DNA of 64,000 bases from Nostoc sp. UCD121 (GCF_014222285.1 NZ_JACKZS010000003.1:1-64000), one strand, 5' to 3'. Positions 28,401 to 36,866 are shown, counted from the stretch's first letter. Notes: generated by a model from the letters alone, not told the origin. Numbers and translations: made by a program.

Positions 28401-28736
28401 TTTCAAAGCATTATCAGCTACCTGAAGCATCAACAGTTCTTGGGGATTAAAATTGTCTACTTCTTCTGGTGAGATTTCCAAACGAAAAGTATCAATTTCA
28501 AAATCTTTAATGTATGCACCTAATGGTAATACACCGTCAGCAAAACCATAGTTTTTCAACAACTTTTGTTGTGCTTCTATTGCTTGCCATCGCTGAGGAG
28601 GTATAGAAATGAAATGCTGAATTCCCTCATAAATACTGCGTTCAAAGGCATCTAATCCCTTACAGCCACCACCCAAATAACAATCCATCCCCACAATAGC
28701 TATTTTAGGAATTTTATTTTGTGAAAATCCTTCCAT
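25449..28736 (-). CDS. PfaB-like protein: degenerate KS plus acyltransferase
   Basis: A 1095-residue protein. Residues about 10-430 have a ketosynthase fold, but the catalytic cysteine position reads AEENSVF (N180) and the first histidine motif is GSGIPQ, while NIGHTSAASG is kept. It cannot condense by the usual thiolase mechanism. Residues about 545-870 form an acyltransferase with the serine motif GYSLGE (S655). This order matches PfaB of PUFA synthases, here with a longer N-terminal KS and a tail of about 190 residues. The tail ends in an amphipathic helix (AHAIFLQARQESLKQ) resembling those in the PfaA-like linker. AGGAGG lies six bases before ATG 28736; a GTG three bases earlier is too close to that site. 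It follows the large synthase by 146 bp. Role: loading, transfer or release of acyl groups. Confidence 0.88.
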   Translation of the reverse strand: MEGFSQNKIPKIAIVGMDCYLGGGCKGLDAFERSIYEGIQHFISIPPQRWQAIEAQQKLLKNYGFADGVLPLGAYIKDFEIDTFRLEISPEEVDNFNPQELLMLQVADNALKDAALHQGTRIAIIIATAKELTLHQQKEQLEVIDKYNEYPSYIENSVANYISKLWNFAGPTFTLIAEENSVFKALELAQKLLAIREVDAVLVGAIELAGDGASVLQRNQITKVNTGVNTLSYDQNANGWIVGEGAAAVVLKLHDTAKRENNRIYATIDALSLVENSKSKINSSSVPNTEVITQACQQAFHLADIQPTDINYLEVVGSGIPQQDELEIQGLLTAYRTFEANLTCAIGSVKANIGHTSAASGIVSLVKTALCLYHRYIPAVPQWSGPKMPEIWRDSPFYVASESKPWFLEKGAAKRIAAINGMEIDGSYAHLILSEELSQKHRSSRYLEQMPYYVFAIAADDQSTLLDQIRTLQQTIQNCSSLSAAAKLTFKAFQQHQQATYAVAILGHNQDELQREIKHSLRGIVNAFETGKDWQSPLGSYFTAKPLGQRSKIAFVYPGAFSAYIGLGQNLFRLFPQLYDEPLVKSSYNRIENVEKLVYPRSLKKLSNRQLEDLEQKLISDPIAILESEMFFARVLTAILNNYFQIKSQGALGYSLGEISMILAQGIWDNFQDGSQSFNSSPLFKTRLSGSKNAVREYWGLPQEQDDKGKDFWGNYILMCPVSRVKEAIKHENRVYLLLINTSEEVVIAGEVQACKRVIANLNCNAFSAPFTHVIHCEAMRSEYDEIVRLNTLPIQNVSETIFYSTAEYKPINLDSHSIAHNIAQNICKQLNFPQLINRVYEDGFKIFIEVGAGSNCSRWIDKILNQKEYVTVSLNKRGVDDHTSIVKSLAKLLSHRVDLDLSPLYSQESEILNQSQSRVKTINLGNSKISYTSLKKRNQEILQDISIGTVNQQQYQLLELKEFAHMNSSLLQNPTKSLENTSTNLETLPEQASFENSNKSAKVLLQERHETVEKSQINKSWATEQETPSLTTYGVTDEPHLLNLRSPYYQDLSENASRMTKAHAIFLQARQESLKQISAIIQLQMACYQKLFES

Positions 28737-28742
28737 CACTCA

Positions 28743-28748
28743 CCTCCT
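28743..28748 (-). promoter_or_regulatory. Ribosome binding site of the PfaB-like gene
   Basis: On the minus strand a perfect AGGAGG lies six bases before the ATG at 28736. It favours that ATG over the GTG at 28739 and is one of the strongest ribosome sites in the region. Confidence 0.7.
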
Positions 28749-28882
28749 CAAGCTGATTTACACTTTTTGCAAGAATTCAGGAGTCAGAATAATTAAAGAA
28801 TCAGGAGAAAATTTGATGAATCAATATACTAATTAGATTCCTTCTAAATTCGGACTACTGAATTCTTAGTGCCGATGTCTAT

Positions 28883-31800
28883 TTAAATTTCATCTAATTG
28901 CTTTGGTAAAATAGTTCCCTTTGCTCCAAGCATCCGGTTATATATTTGTCCTTGTTCATTATGGGCGATGAGATCAACAACTAAACCCGATTCTGTCTTT
29001 GATTTTATTGCACAAGAGACGTAAAATTTTTCATCAAATGGGATAGCTATAAACTGCTCAAAACTCTTGATTTCCGAAGGTAAACAAGCTACCTGATAAA
29101 AATGCTGTGCCCAAATCCAGAATGCATGAATCTCCACATCTGCAATGTAAGGATTAAATGTTTGGACTGGAAATTGCCCTTGTTGCCTTTCTTCAGGCTT
29201 CGGCAAATAGCATTCTATAGTAATCTTTTCCAGAGTGGCATTTAAGACAGATTTTACGCCTTGAAAAGTAAGTCCGTGGAACAAGCTAGCTGACCCATTC
29301 TGATAAATTGATGAAGTCGTAGCGGTGATTTTATGATCCTGGTTTAAGTTCAGGGATTCGTGTGTAGGGGCATTAGGAATTTCCCGCTTCAGTTTGATCT
29401 GGCTACTAAAATGATAACGGATTTTACCTTCTGGAGTTTTACTCCAAATTTTGGCATCAAAATCTATCTCATTGATATCATGTTTAGCAATTTCTTGCAA
29501 TTCTAAAGTGTAATCAGTTCCTAAAGTTTCATCAAAGATTAGTCCCTTCAAGACTTTATAATTTGTATAAAGGAAGGCTTTGTAACCAGGATATATTTGT
29601 TCGCAGGCGTTAGCAATCCATAATAGTCCACAAGTTGCTGGCAGAACTGGATAACCAGCAATTACATGGTCTTGTAAAAAGGGATTAGCTGGTAATGTTA
29701 GCTGCCGATGGATACGAAAAGTTCTCAACTCGCTTGGTAACTTTTCGGGGATATATACTAGGGGACTCCCAATTACAACTTGCACAGTTTGTTGATTTAT
29801 ACTAGCTAATTCATCAACTAACATTTCTGTGCCAATATCAACAGGAATAGTCTCAATATTCCGTTCAGCAAAAGCTTGCTTTAATTCAGGAGAAACCATA
29901 CCACTATCCCAAGGGCCCCAATTAATCGCTACTACATGAGAATGGGGATGGTTGCGTTTGACAAGGTGGGCTGATTTGTTGAGAATTTCATTAGCGATCG
30001 CATAATCTGACTGTCCCACGTTTCCGTAGAAACCAACTACAGAGGAAAACAGGACTAAATAATTCAGTTGACTCGGTGTTACGCACCGCAACAGATTTTC
30101 GAGACCTTTAACTTTGGCAGTGTAAACTGTTTCAAAATCTTGGACTGATTTTTTCTCAATCCGCTTATCAGCTAGATTTCCAGCCCCGTGAATAATTCCT
30201 GTTACCGGGCCAAAACGCTTGACAGCATTAGCAACTTGCTCCTGAAGTGCGATCGCATCAGTCACATCAACATTAAAATATTCAGCCTTTCCGCCCGCCT
30301 TGTTGATAGCTTGTAAGGTTGTAGCAATTTCGCGACTAGATGAAATAGCGTTAAACTTTTTCTGCACCATTGCAGGTGTGGGTTTTTCGCCTTTGGCGAA
30401 GAAATCCTCCATAATCCGCTTTTTCAAATCTGCTTCGCTTAAGTAACCTTCAGTCCATACGGGTTCTGGATCGGCGGTGGAACGACCCACCAAGATAAAT
30501 TTGCATTGATAACGCTGCGCTAGTTTAATCACACACTGAGCCGTTATCCCTTTCGCACCGCCACTTACGAGAAATACTTGGGATTTGGCATTAGGGATGG
30601 GGAAAACGTTGGAGGAAGAAGTGCTGGGTGCAAAGGGGATTCCGCCGATTTCCTGCTCTCTATTTTTTTGTTCTTCCTGTTCACATACTAGAGTTACTCG
30701 CTCTTGTGAGTTATATCCCACTTCCACGACTAATAGATTTGGGTCATGAAGTTCGGCGAAGATATGCTGTGCTGATGTTTCGGCATCTAAATCAGGACTG
30801 AGGTCGATCGCTCGGCAAAATACAGATTCCCATTCCTGGTTCAAACTTTTAGTAAGTCCGAATAGTCCAGCGCCAATTGCACCAAAGTTAGTTTTTTGCC
30901 CTAGTCCGAATTCACCATCCAGACGAGCCACAGTTATAAAACTACTACGTCCTTGAAGTGCCGCTTGATTGAGTGGTTCTTTGAGATATTTGGCGATGAG
31001 AAAGACATGGCGAAGGATGGCTTTTTCTGATTCCAGATAGCGAACATGGTTGCTTATTTCATCGTGAGTGGAAGGGTTCAGATGGATAAATGTAGCTATT
31101 TGTCCATAGTTAGTAGCGATCGCTCCTAACTGTTCTTGCAAATGCTCCTCACTCAAATCTGCAAGCACCACACGGCTAATCCCTTCAGGTAACGGAGATT
31201 GTTTAGCAATCACGGTTGGAGGAAAAGTTAAGACAACGGTTTTCCAGCCACGTTTGAACAGAGTCTCAGCTAGTTTCGCCGTAGTCAGAGAACCATCATC
31301 GGTAAGCAAGGCGATATGGTTATCGGGTAAGGTGAAATCTAAAACATCAGGTTCGGGAAGATATTTGAGTCTGACAGGACTACGAAAAAGTGAGGATTGG
31401 GTATTGGACATTGTGGAAAACTCTTCTCCCCTGCTCCCTGCTCCCTTTTCTATATGTGCAACAATTTGTCCAAGGGTACGTAATTGAGCCAATGCTTCTG
31501 AATTCGGCTTAGGTAAATCCGGGTAGAGTTCTAGCAACGCTTCGAGAATTTCCACAAGTTTGACAGCATCAATTCCCAAATCTGTCTCTATATCCATCGA
31601 CAAATCTAGCATTTTCGTCGAATAGCCTGTCTTTTCACTAACGACATCGAACACAATGTTAGCAAGCTCTGGAGATGAAGGGGATGGTGGGGATGAGGAA
31701 GGTATTGCTGTTACTCCGCCATCTCCCTCATCTCCCTTATCTCCCTTATCTTCCCCATCTCCCTCATCTCCCTGCTCCCTACTCCCTGACTTATTTGGGG

Positions 31801-34800
31801 CATTGACAAAGCCCGTCGCAGGCATCGCACCAGAAATATCAGATGCAATTTTCCCCATATATTCAGCTATTTGAGCCAGTGTGCGTAGCTGTCCTACTTC
31901 TTCGGGATTCGGCTTGGGCAAATCGGGATATAGTTCTAACAACGCTCCGAGAATTTCTACACGTTTGATCGAATCAATCCCCAAATCTGCCTCGATATCC
32001 ATCGTTAGCTCTAACATCTCCGTTGGATAGCCGGTTTTATCACTAACGATATTAATTAAAGTTTCACTCAGGGTAGCTTGATCGATGATTACTGGTGGTT
32101 CGGGTGCAATTTCTACAGGTGCAGTATTCTCTTTTAATGGAGCAATATCCAGAACTGCTGTTGCTTGATGATGTGCGCCATTACCATTTGTGCCGTTACC
32201 ATTAGTTGAAACTGGCTCAGATTTAGTGGCAAATCCGTTACTCGGTAAAGCAATCGGTGGAGTCTTCAGAACAGGGTTATCCTCTTCGACTGGTGGAGCT
32301 ACTGGACTTGGTTGATAATTGACTGGCGGTATCAGATGTTGATTAGTATGGCTGGGCGACGGTTGATAATGTCGCTGAAGCAATTGGAAAAAGTTGTTAG
32401 TGTATTCTTGCTGATAGTTCAGATATTGCTCATGGATGCGGAGGCTATCGGTTTGATGATCGTGAAACCGCATAATGCTGCGCTCTGAACTGGAGACTAC
32501 GAGTTGCTGTGTTTCTGTATGTGGTTCGCTGAATTTACGATTTCCCCATAACGCATGTTGTTGCTCCATGAGTTGGAAGAAAATTTTAGTATATTCTGTC
32601 TGATGATTCAAAGATTGTTCATGAACCTGCAAGACATCATGCTGATGGCGATTGACCTCTATTAATGTGTACTCTAAGTTCTCTATAGCTCTTAAATAAC
32701 TTAGAGGAAGTTCTGAACTAGATTGCAAAGACTTGATATCTAGTTGGTCTGATTGGCCATTCTGCACAGATTTCACTCCACCATTGACTGCAACCTTCTC
32801 TGCTGAATGAGAGAAGTTAGGTTTATTGCCATTGCCAACGCTGGATTGACCGTTAACGGCTACCTTCTCTACTGAATGAGAGGGGTTAGGTTTATTGCCA
32901 TTACCAACAGTAGATTTACCATTGACTGCAACCTTCTCTGCTGAATGAGAGAAGTTAGGTTTATTGCCATTGCCAACGCTGGATTGACCGTTGACTGATA
33001 CCTTCTCTGTGGATTGAGAGAAGTTGGGTTTATTGCCGTTCGCAACAGTGGATTTCACTTCATGCCCATTTTGCATAGCTTTTTCAAAGGACTGCTTGGT
33101 TTTATCCGATACATAGTTAGTGCTATTTAAGCGGACATTTAAGACCTTATTTGGAGAAGCCTCTGGGATTTTGTACTCCAATTGATAGGGGTCTAAGTTT
33201 TGCAAAGGTAATCCAGCAACGCGTAACTGTAGAACAGCTTGCCGTAAAGTGCGATCGCTATCTTTGAGATGACTAGCATTTAAAGCTACAGCTAAATGAG
33301 GGCGATCGCCCAGGATATCTTTTACCAAGTTGGTAAGAACGCTTCGCGGTCCAAATTCAATAAAGCAGTAACCGCCTTCAGCATAAATATTTTCAATTTC
33401 TTGCTTAAATAGCACCTGATTCTTCAGGTGTTCTTTGAGGATTTTTTGAATGACTGGCGGCTCATTTGGGTAACGCTTCCCGGTAACATTTGTATAAACC
33501 GGGATTTGTGGCTCATTAAAAATAACTTTCTCAATTGCTTTGGCAAAAGGTTGCTGTGCATAAGCCACTAATGGAGTGTGAAAAGCTGCGGAAACTCCCA
33601 ACAAAATGCTAGAGAACCCTTGAGTTTTCAGAGCCTCCTGTACATTAGCAATTTCAGCTTTCGTCCCTGCTAACACCATCTGATTTGGAGAATTCAAGTT
33701 AGCAATGGTGACTTGCGGGAAATTCTGAATTAGTTCTGTAACCTGATTTACATCCCCTTTCACCGCCAACATCGCTCCCGCATCCAATAGAGGATCTTTT
33801 GGTGCAGCCATCGCTTGACCTCTAGCTTTGACCAAGAACAGGTAATCTTTCTCACTCAAAACTCCCGCAGCCCACAAAGCAGTCAGTTCTCCAAAACTAT
33901 GTCCGGCAACGAAATCTGGCTTAAACCCAGCTTGTTGCAATATCTTGTACAAACCAGCGCTAAAAGCTCCAATGGCTGGCTGTGCATATTCTGTTTGCTG
34001 CAACACCTTCATCTGGGCAGTCTTTTGATCTAGATCAAACACAGGGTTCGGGAAAACAACCTCCGAAAGAGGCTGCAAACCGTCTTCGCGTAAAAGGCTA
34101 TCAATTTGAGCATAAGTCTGCCCCAAGTAAGGGAAGTTAATTAAGAGTTCCCGACCCATTTCTAAGTATTGCGAACCTTGCCCAGAAAATAGGGCAACCA
34201 CCTTCCCCTCTGTTTCTATGCCAGTTTTGCGATAGTAAATTCCTTGGGGATATTCCCATGATTCTGCTTGCAGCTTGCTTGTGAGCAAGTCAATACTTGT
34301 TTGCAGCAAGTCACAAGCTTGAGTGAGAGAATCAGCAACAAACCCAAGTCTGGCATTTGTAACCGGAATTTCTAAAGATTGAGAAGCCGCAATCAATTCT
34401 GTATAAAGCTGTTCTCCCGTATCTGATTGCAATTGCTTTCTAATTTCTTGAATGCGCGATAACAATTCTTCAGGTGTTGACGCAAATAGCAACACCGACT
34501 GAGAAGGTTTGTGTAAACGATAGGGTTGCTGATGCTGACTTGTGTATTCTTCCAGAACGACATGATAATTTGTGCCACCAAAGCCAAAAGAACTTACCCC
34601 TGCACGTCTTGGTTGGTCATCGCCGCTAATCCAAGGTCTGGTTTCGGTATTTAAATAAAATGGGGAACTATCAATATCTAATTTAGGATGCGGTTTGGTG
34701 ACATTAATCGTGGCTGGTAATACTTTGTGGTGTAAAGCTAAAGCCGTTTTGATCAGACTTGCTGCACCCGCAGCAGCTTTTGTATGTCCAATCTGCGATT

Positions 34801-36085
34801 TGACAGTTCCAAGGGCAATATGCTGCTTTTTGGGATTGTTTTCGCCAAAAACTTCTTTTATCGATGAGAATTCGGCGGGGTCTCCAGCCATAGTACCAGT
34901 GCCGTGTGCTTCAATCAAACCAACACTTGTAGGCGAAAATCCGGCATCTTCGTAAGCACGATGCAAAGCTCTCATTTGACCTTCTGGACGTGGCGCATAG
35001 ATACTTTTGTAGCGACCATCGCTAGAAGTCCCAATGCCTTTAATGACTGCATAGATTCGGTCATGATCTCGCTGGGCATCTTCAAGGCGTTTCAGGACTA
35101 ACATTCCCACACCTTCGCCTAGCATCATTCCATCAGATTCTGCATCGAAAGGTTTGACATTCTCACCTTGGGAAACAGCAGGAGTTTTGCTGAAACACAT
35201 ATAGGCCATAATTGAGTTGTCGGTGTCAACTCCGCCAGTGATCATCATATCGGCTCGATGCTCAATTAGCTCGCTCATTGCCATTTTGAGCGCACCTAAT
35301 GAACTGGCACAAGCGGCATCTACAACACAGTTAGTTCCCCCCAAATCTAGGCGGTTAGCAATTCTTCCTGTAACTACGTTTGCCAGCATACCGGGGAAGG
35401 CATTCTCATCCCACTGCACATAAGCACTTTTGATTTTCTCAATGATTTTTTGTGTATCGTCGTCAGATAAGCCACTGCCTTTGAGGACTTTTTCCCAAAC
35501 CGGGTACTGCATTCTCACACTCAACGGAACCGCCAACTGTCTGCCTAGTGCCACACCTAAGATTACACCAGTGCGTTGGCGAAGGCGATCGTAGATATCG
35601 CTGTTAAACTGTCGAGATTCGCCGTAACCTGCATCTTCCATCGCTGCTTTCGCAACAATCAAACCTAGCAATTGCGATATATCTGTGACTTCTAGGCTGT
35701 TAGGTGGAAGTCCAAATTCCATCGGATTGAAATTGACATCCGGGATAAATCCGCCTCTTTTGCAATATGTTTTATCAGGTGTTCTGGGATTAGGATCATA
35801 ATAATCCTCCACACTCCAACGCGAAGGGGGAACATCAGTAATACAATCAACTTTGTGAATTATTTTCTCCCAATATTCCTGTAAATTTTTGGATTGGGGA
35901 AAGATAGAAGCCATCCCAATAATTGCAATATCTGTTTGTTGCTGAGGTCTATTTATTTCGCTGGTTAACGGTGCATTCTCAACCATAACTTTTTTCACCT
36001 GTATGAGCTTGAGTACAGCCTGTTCACAATTGCTAACTTCTTCTTGCAACTGTGCTAAAACAGCTTCAATTCTAGAAGCAGTCAT
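28883..36085 (-). CDS. PfaA-like polyketide/fatty-acid synthase (KS-AT-ACP-ACP*-KR-DH)
   Basis: A 2400-residue iterative type I synthase. Domains: KS about 50-480 with C259 (DAACASS), EAHGTGT and GHTKAAAG; AT about 625-935 with S730 (GHSFGE); a 26-residue NGNKP repeat tract about 1008-1108; two similar helical segments near 1160 and 1225; ACP1 with S1372 (GIDSIKRVE); ACP2 with A1507 in place of serine (GIDAVKLVE); KR with GGAKGI near 1835 and Y2028; and a C-terminal DH with HVIAGYPVLP. This is the PfaA order of PUFA-type synthases, with fewer ACPs than the marine enzymes. Malonyl-CoA would be condensed, ketoreduced and dehydrated, and the trans PfaD-like protein could do enoyl reduction. It heads the cluster, with about 780 bp of upstream region. 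Chain length and product are unknown. Confidence 0.95.
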   Translation of the reverse strand: MTASRIEAVLAQLQEEVSNCEQAVLKLIQVKKVMVENAPLTSEINRPQQQTDIAIIGMASIFPQSKNLQEYWEKIIHKVDCITDVPPSRWSVEDYYDPNPRTPDKTYCKRGGFIPDVNFNPMEFGLPPNSLEVTDISQLLGLIVAKAAMEDAGYGESRQFNSDIYDRLRQRTGVILGVALGRQLAVPLSVRMQYPVWEKVLKGSGLSDDDTQKIIEKIKSAYVQWDENAFPGMLANVVTGRIANRLDLGGTNCVVDAACASSLGALKMAMSELIEHRADMMITGGVDTDNSIMAYMCFSKTPAVSQGENVKPFDAESDGMMLGEGVGMLVLKRLEDAQRDHDRIYAVIKGIGTSSDGRYKSIYAPRPEGQMRALHRAYEDAGFSPTSVGLIEAHGTGTMAGDPAEFSSIKEVFGENNPKKQHIALGTVKSQIGHTKAAAGAASLIKTALALHHKVLPATINVTKPHPKLDIDSSPFYLNTETRPWISGDDQPRRAGVSSFGFGGTNYHVVLEEYTSQHQQPYRLHKPSQSVLLFASTPEELLSRIQEIRKQLQSDTGEQLYTELIAASQSLEIPVTNARLGFVADSLTQACDLLQTSIDLLTSKLQAESWEYPQGIYYRKTGIETEGKVVALFSGQGSQYLEMGRELLINFPYLGQTYAQIDSLLREDGLQPLSEVVFPNPVFDLDQKTAQMKVLQQTEYAQPAIGAFSAGLYKILQQAGFKPDFVAGHSFGELTALWAAGVLSEKDYLFLVKARGQAMAAPKDPLLDAGAMLAVKGDVNQVTELIQNFPQVTIANLNSPNQMVLAGTKAEIANVQEALKTQGFSSILLGVSAAFHTPLVAYAQQPFAKAIEKVIFNEPQIPVYTNVTGKRYPNEPPVIQKILKEHLKNQVLFKQEIENIYAEGGYCFIEFGPRSVLTNLVKDILGDRPHLAVALNASHLKDSDRTLRQAVLQLRVAGLPLQNLDPYQLEYKIPEASPNKVLNVRLNSTNYVSDKTKQSFEKAMQNGHEVKSTVANGNKPNFSQSTEKVSVNGQSSVGNGNKPNFSHSAEKVAVNGKSTVGNGNKPNPSHSVEKVAVNGQSSVGNGNKPNFSHSAEKVAVNGGVKSVQNGQSDQLDIKSLQSSSELPLSYLRAIENLEYTLIEVNRHQHDVLQVHEQSLNHQTEYTKIFFQLMEQQHALWGNRKFSEPHTETQQLVVSSSERSIMRFHDHQTDSLRIHEQYLNYQQEYTNNFFQLLQRHYQPSPSHTNQHLIPPVNYQPSPVAPPVEEDNPVLKTPPIALPSNGFATKSEPVSTNGNGTNGNGAHHQATAVLDIAPLKENTAPVEIAPEPPVIIDQATLSETLINIVSDKTGYPTEMLELTMDIEADLGIDSIKRVEILGALLELYPDLPKPNPEEVGQLRTLAQIAEYMGKIASDISGAMPATGFVNAPNKSGSREQGDEGDGEDKGDKGDEGDGGVTAIPSSSPPSPSSPELANIVFDVVSEKTGYSTKMLDLSMDIETDLGIDAVKLVEILEALLELYPDLPKPNSEALAQLRTLGQIVAHIEKGAGSRGEEFSTMSNTQSSLFRSPVRLKYLPEPDVLDFTLPDNHIALLTDDGSLTTAKLAETLFKRGWKTVVLTFPPTVIAKQSPLPEGISRVVLADLSEEHLQEQLGAIATNYGQIATFIHLNPSTHDEISNHVRYLESEKAILRHVFLIAKYLKEPLNQAALQGRSSFITVARLDGEFGLGQKTNFGAIGAGLFGLTKSLNQEWESVFCRAIDLSPDLDAETSAQHIFAELHDPNLLVVEVGYNSQERVTLVCEQEEQKNREQEIGGIPFAPSTSSSNVFPIPNAKSQVFLVSGGAKGITAQCVIKLAQRYQCKFILVGRSTADPEPVWTEGYLSEADLKKRIMEDFFAKGEKPTPAMVQKKFNAISSSREIATTLQAINKAGGKAEYFNVDVTDAIALQEQVANAVKRFGPVTGIIHGAGNLADKRIEKKSVQDFETVYTAKVKGLENLLRCVTPSQLNYLVLFSSVVGFYGNVGQSDYAIANEILNKSAHLVKRNHPHSHVVAINWGPWDSGMVSPELKQAFAERNIETIPVDIGTEMLVDELASINQQTVQVVIGSPLVYIPEKLPSELRTFRIHRQLTLPANPFLQDHVIAGYPVLPATCGLLWIANACEQIYPGYKAFLYTNYKVLKGLIFDETLGTDYTLELQEIAKHDINEIDFDAKIWSKTPEGKIRYHFSSQIKLKREIPNAPTHESLNLNQDHKITATTSSIYQNGSASLFHGLTFQGVKSVLNATLEKITIECYLPKPEERQQGQFPVQTFNPYIADVEIHAFWIWAQHFYQVACLPSEIKSFEQFIAIPFDEKFYVSCAIKSKTESGLVVDLIAHNEQGQIYNRMLGAKGTILPKQLDEI
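31640..31790. repeat. Intergenic-type CTCCCTCATCTCCC repeat inside the synthase gene
   Basis: The linker between ACP1 and ACP2 is encoded by tandem short units of the form ctcccttatctccc and ctcatctccctgctccc. The same kind of sequence sits between genes at 51288-51345, 53805-53895 and 63285-63320. It is in frame and yields an acidic Gly/Asp tract followed by a Ser/Pro tract. A shorter stretch (31420-31450) lies after ACP2. Confidence 0.75.
32755..33065. repeat. Four 78-bp tandem repeats in the synthase linker
   Basis: Four near-identical units encode a 26-residue repeat containing VGNGNKPNFSHSAEKVAVNG, between the AT and ACP1 domains. The units differ by only a few bases, so the array is recent or kept uniform by conversion, and it may vary in copy number between strains. 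Confidence 0.85.
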
Positions 36086-36116
36086 GACTTTTTCTTCACT
36101 ATTAGATCTTTGAGAT

Positions 36117-36147
36117 GTAGAGATGATAATAAAATTACCATCTCTAC
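36117..36147. promoter_or_regulatory. GTAGAGATG hairpin in the synthase leader
   Basis: GTAGAGATG (36117-36125) pairs perfectly with CATCTCTAC (36139-36147), about 31 bases before the start codon of the pfaA-like gene. It belongs to the same palindrome family as 48547-48574. It may shape the 5' leader or simply be a dispersed repeat. Confidence 0.4.
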
Positions 36148-36225
36148 AAATAGAGAAAGACGCGTTTACTTTTTAGGTAAGGCTAAGAGGTTTTTTAAAA
36201 AGTGTTTCGCTGTGAATTTAGGCAC

Positions 36226-36310
36226 TTTAGATCCCCCCTAACCCCCCTTTTTAAGAGGGGAACCGGAATCAAAGTCCCCCAATTGATCGGGGGATTTAGG
36301 GGGATCTAAA
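36226..36310. repeat. Dispersed TTTAGATCCCCC palindromic repeat
   Basis: The outer arms TTTAGATCCCCCCTAA (36226-36242) and TTTAGGGGGATCTAAA (36295-36310) are inverted copies. A nested CCCCC-AATTGATC-GGGGG hairpin is inside. This is a common cyanobacterial intergenic palindrome; a related half-copy lies at 38415-38445. Confidence 0.75.
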
Positions 36311-36508
36311 ATTTTTGATACCGACAAGAGGACTTTTCAAATATCCTCTAAAGACTATTGATGGTAAGCGATATACTTTTACTTGAGGTTCAGAAGCCAT
36401 AAACAAGACTTCAAGAGATTTTTTTTGGCTAAAAAATTGCTCTAAATTGGAAATGGCTTCAATATTACAACATAAGTTGTTAATCAGATACAAATTGGAT
36501 GTTTTCAT
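36296..36508 (-). CDS. Doubtful 70-residue small protein
   Basis: A 70-codon frame beginning with ATG at 36508. The product has a hydrophobic/cysteine N-terminus (NLYLINNLCC) and a basic end. Its last codons and stop lie inside the palindromic repeat at 36226-36310, so a longer original gene may have been cut by the repeat, or the frame may be chance. No family is recognised and no ribosome site is clear. Confidence 0.2.
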   Translation of the reverse strand: MKTSNLYLINNLCCNIEAISNLEQFFSQKKSLEVLFMASEPQVKVYRLPSIVFRGYLKSPLVGIKNFRSP

Positions 36509-36866
36509 CCAGCTAATATGTCAACTTATCAATTGTAGTTAATATTAGGCTGTTTAATTCTTCATGACAATTGACATACAACTTATATACAACGGTATCG
36601 TTCTTGAGAGGTAAAATGTTCTTGGGCATAATTTATTAGTCCATTTCAATAACGTTACTAGTAGTCTGTCAGCCCGATATCTTTTTGTCTCTGACTCTGT
36701 GTTCTCTGTGTCTCTGTGGTTCATTGCATTAAATTTGCTGGGTAAATAAGTTTGTAGTTAGAATTTTCTAAGCACCTTAATGATTAATGTAAACCCTCAA
36801 AATTAGCTTAGAATAGTGCATGTTCTGATTGCAATTTGGTAAATAAATCAGAACCTAAATATCAAC

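Larger units (their letters stand above)
36086..36866. other. 781-bp upstream region of the synthase operon
   Basis: This stretch should hold the promoter of the pfaA-like gene. It contains a 9-bp hairpin close to the start (36117-36147), an 85-bp palindromic repeat (36226-36310), a weak 70-codon frame (36296-36508, minus) and further AT-rich sequence. No regulator gene or obvious activator site is visible. Confidence 0.5.

Noticed and set aside
28883..36085. Direct call as the heterocyst glycolipid synthase hglE
   Set aside because: The PfaA order and the oxygenase/ferredoxin/TubC context differ from what I recall of the hgl locus; a relation is possible but not provable without alignment.
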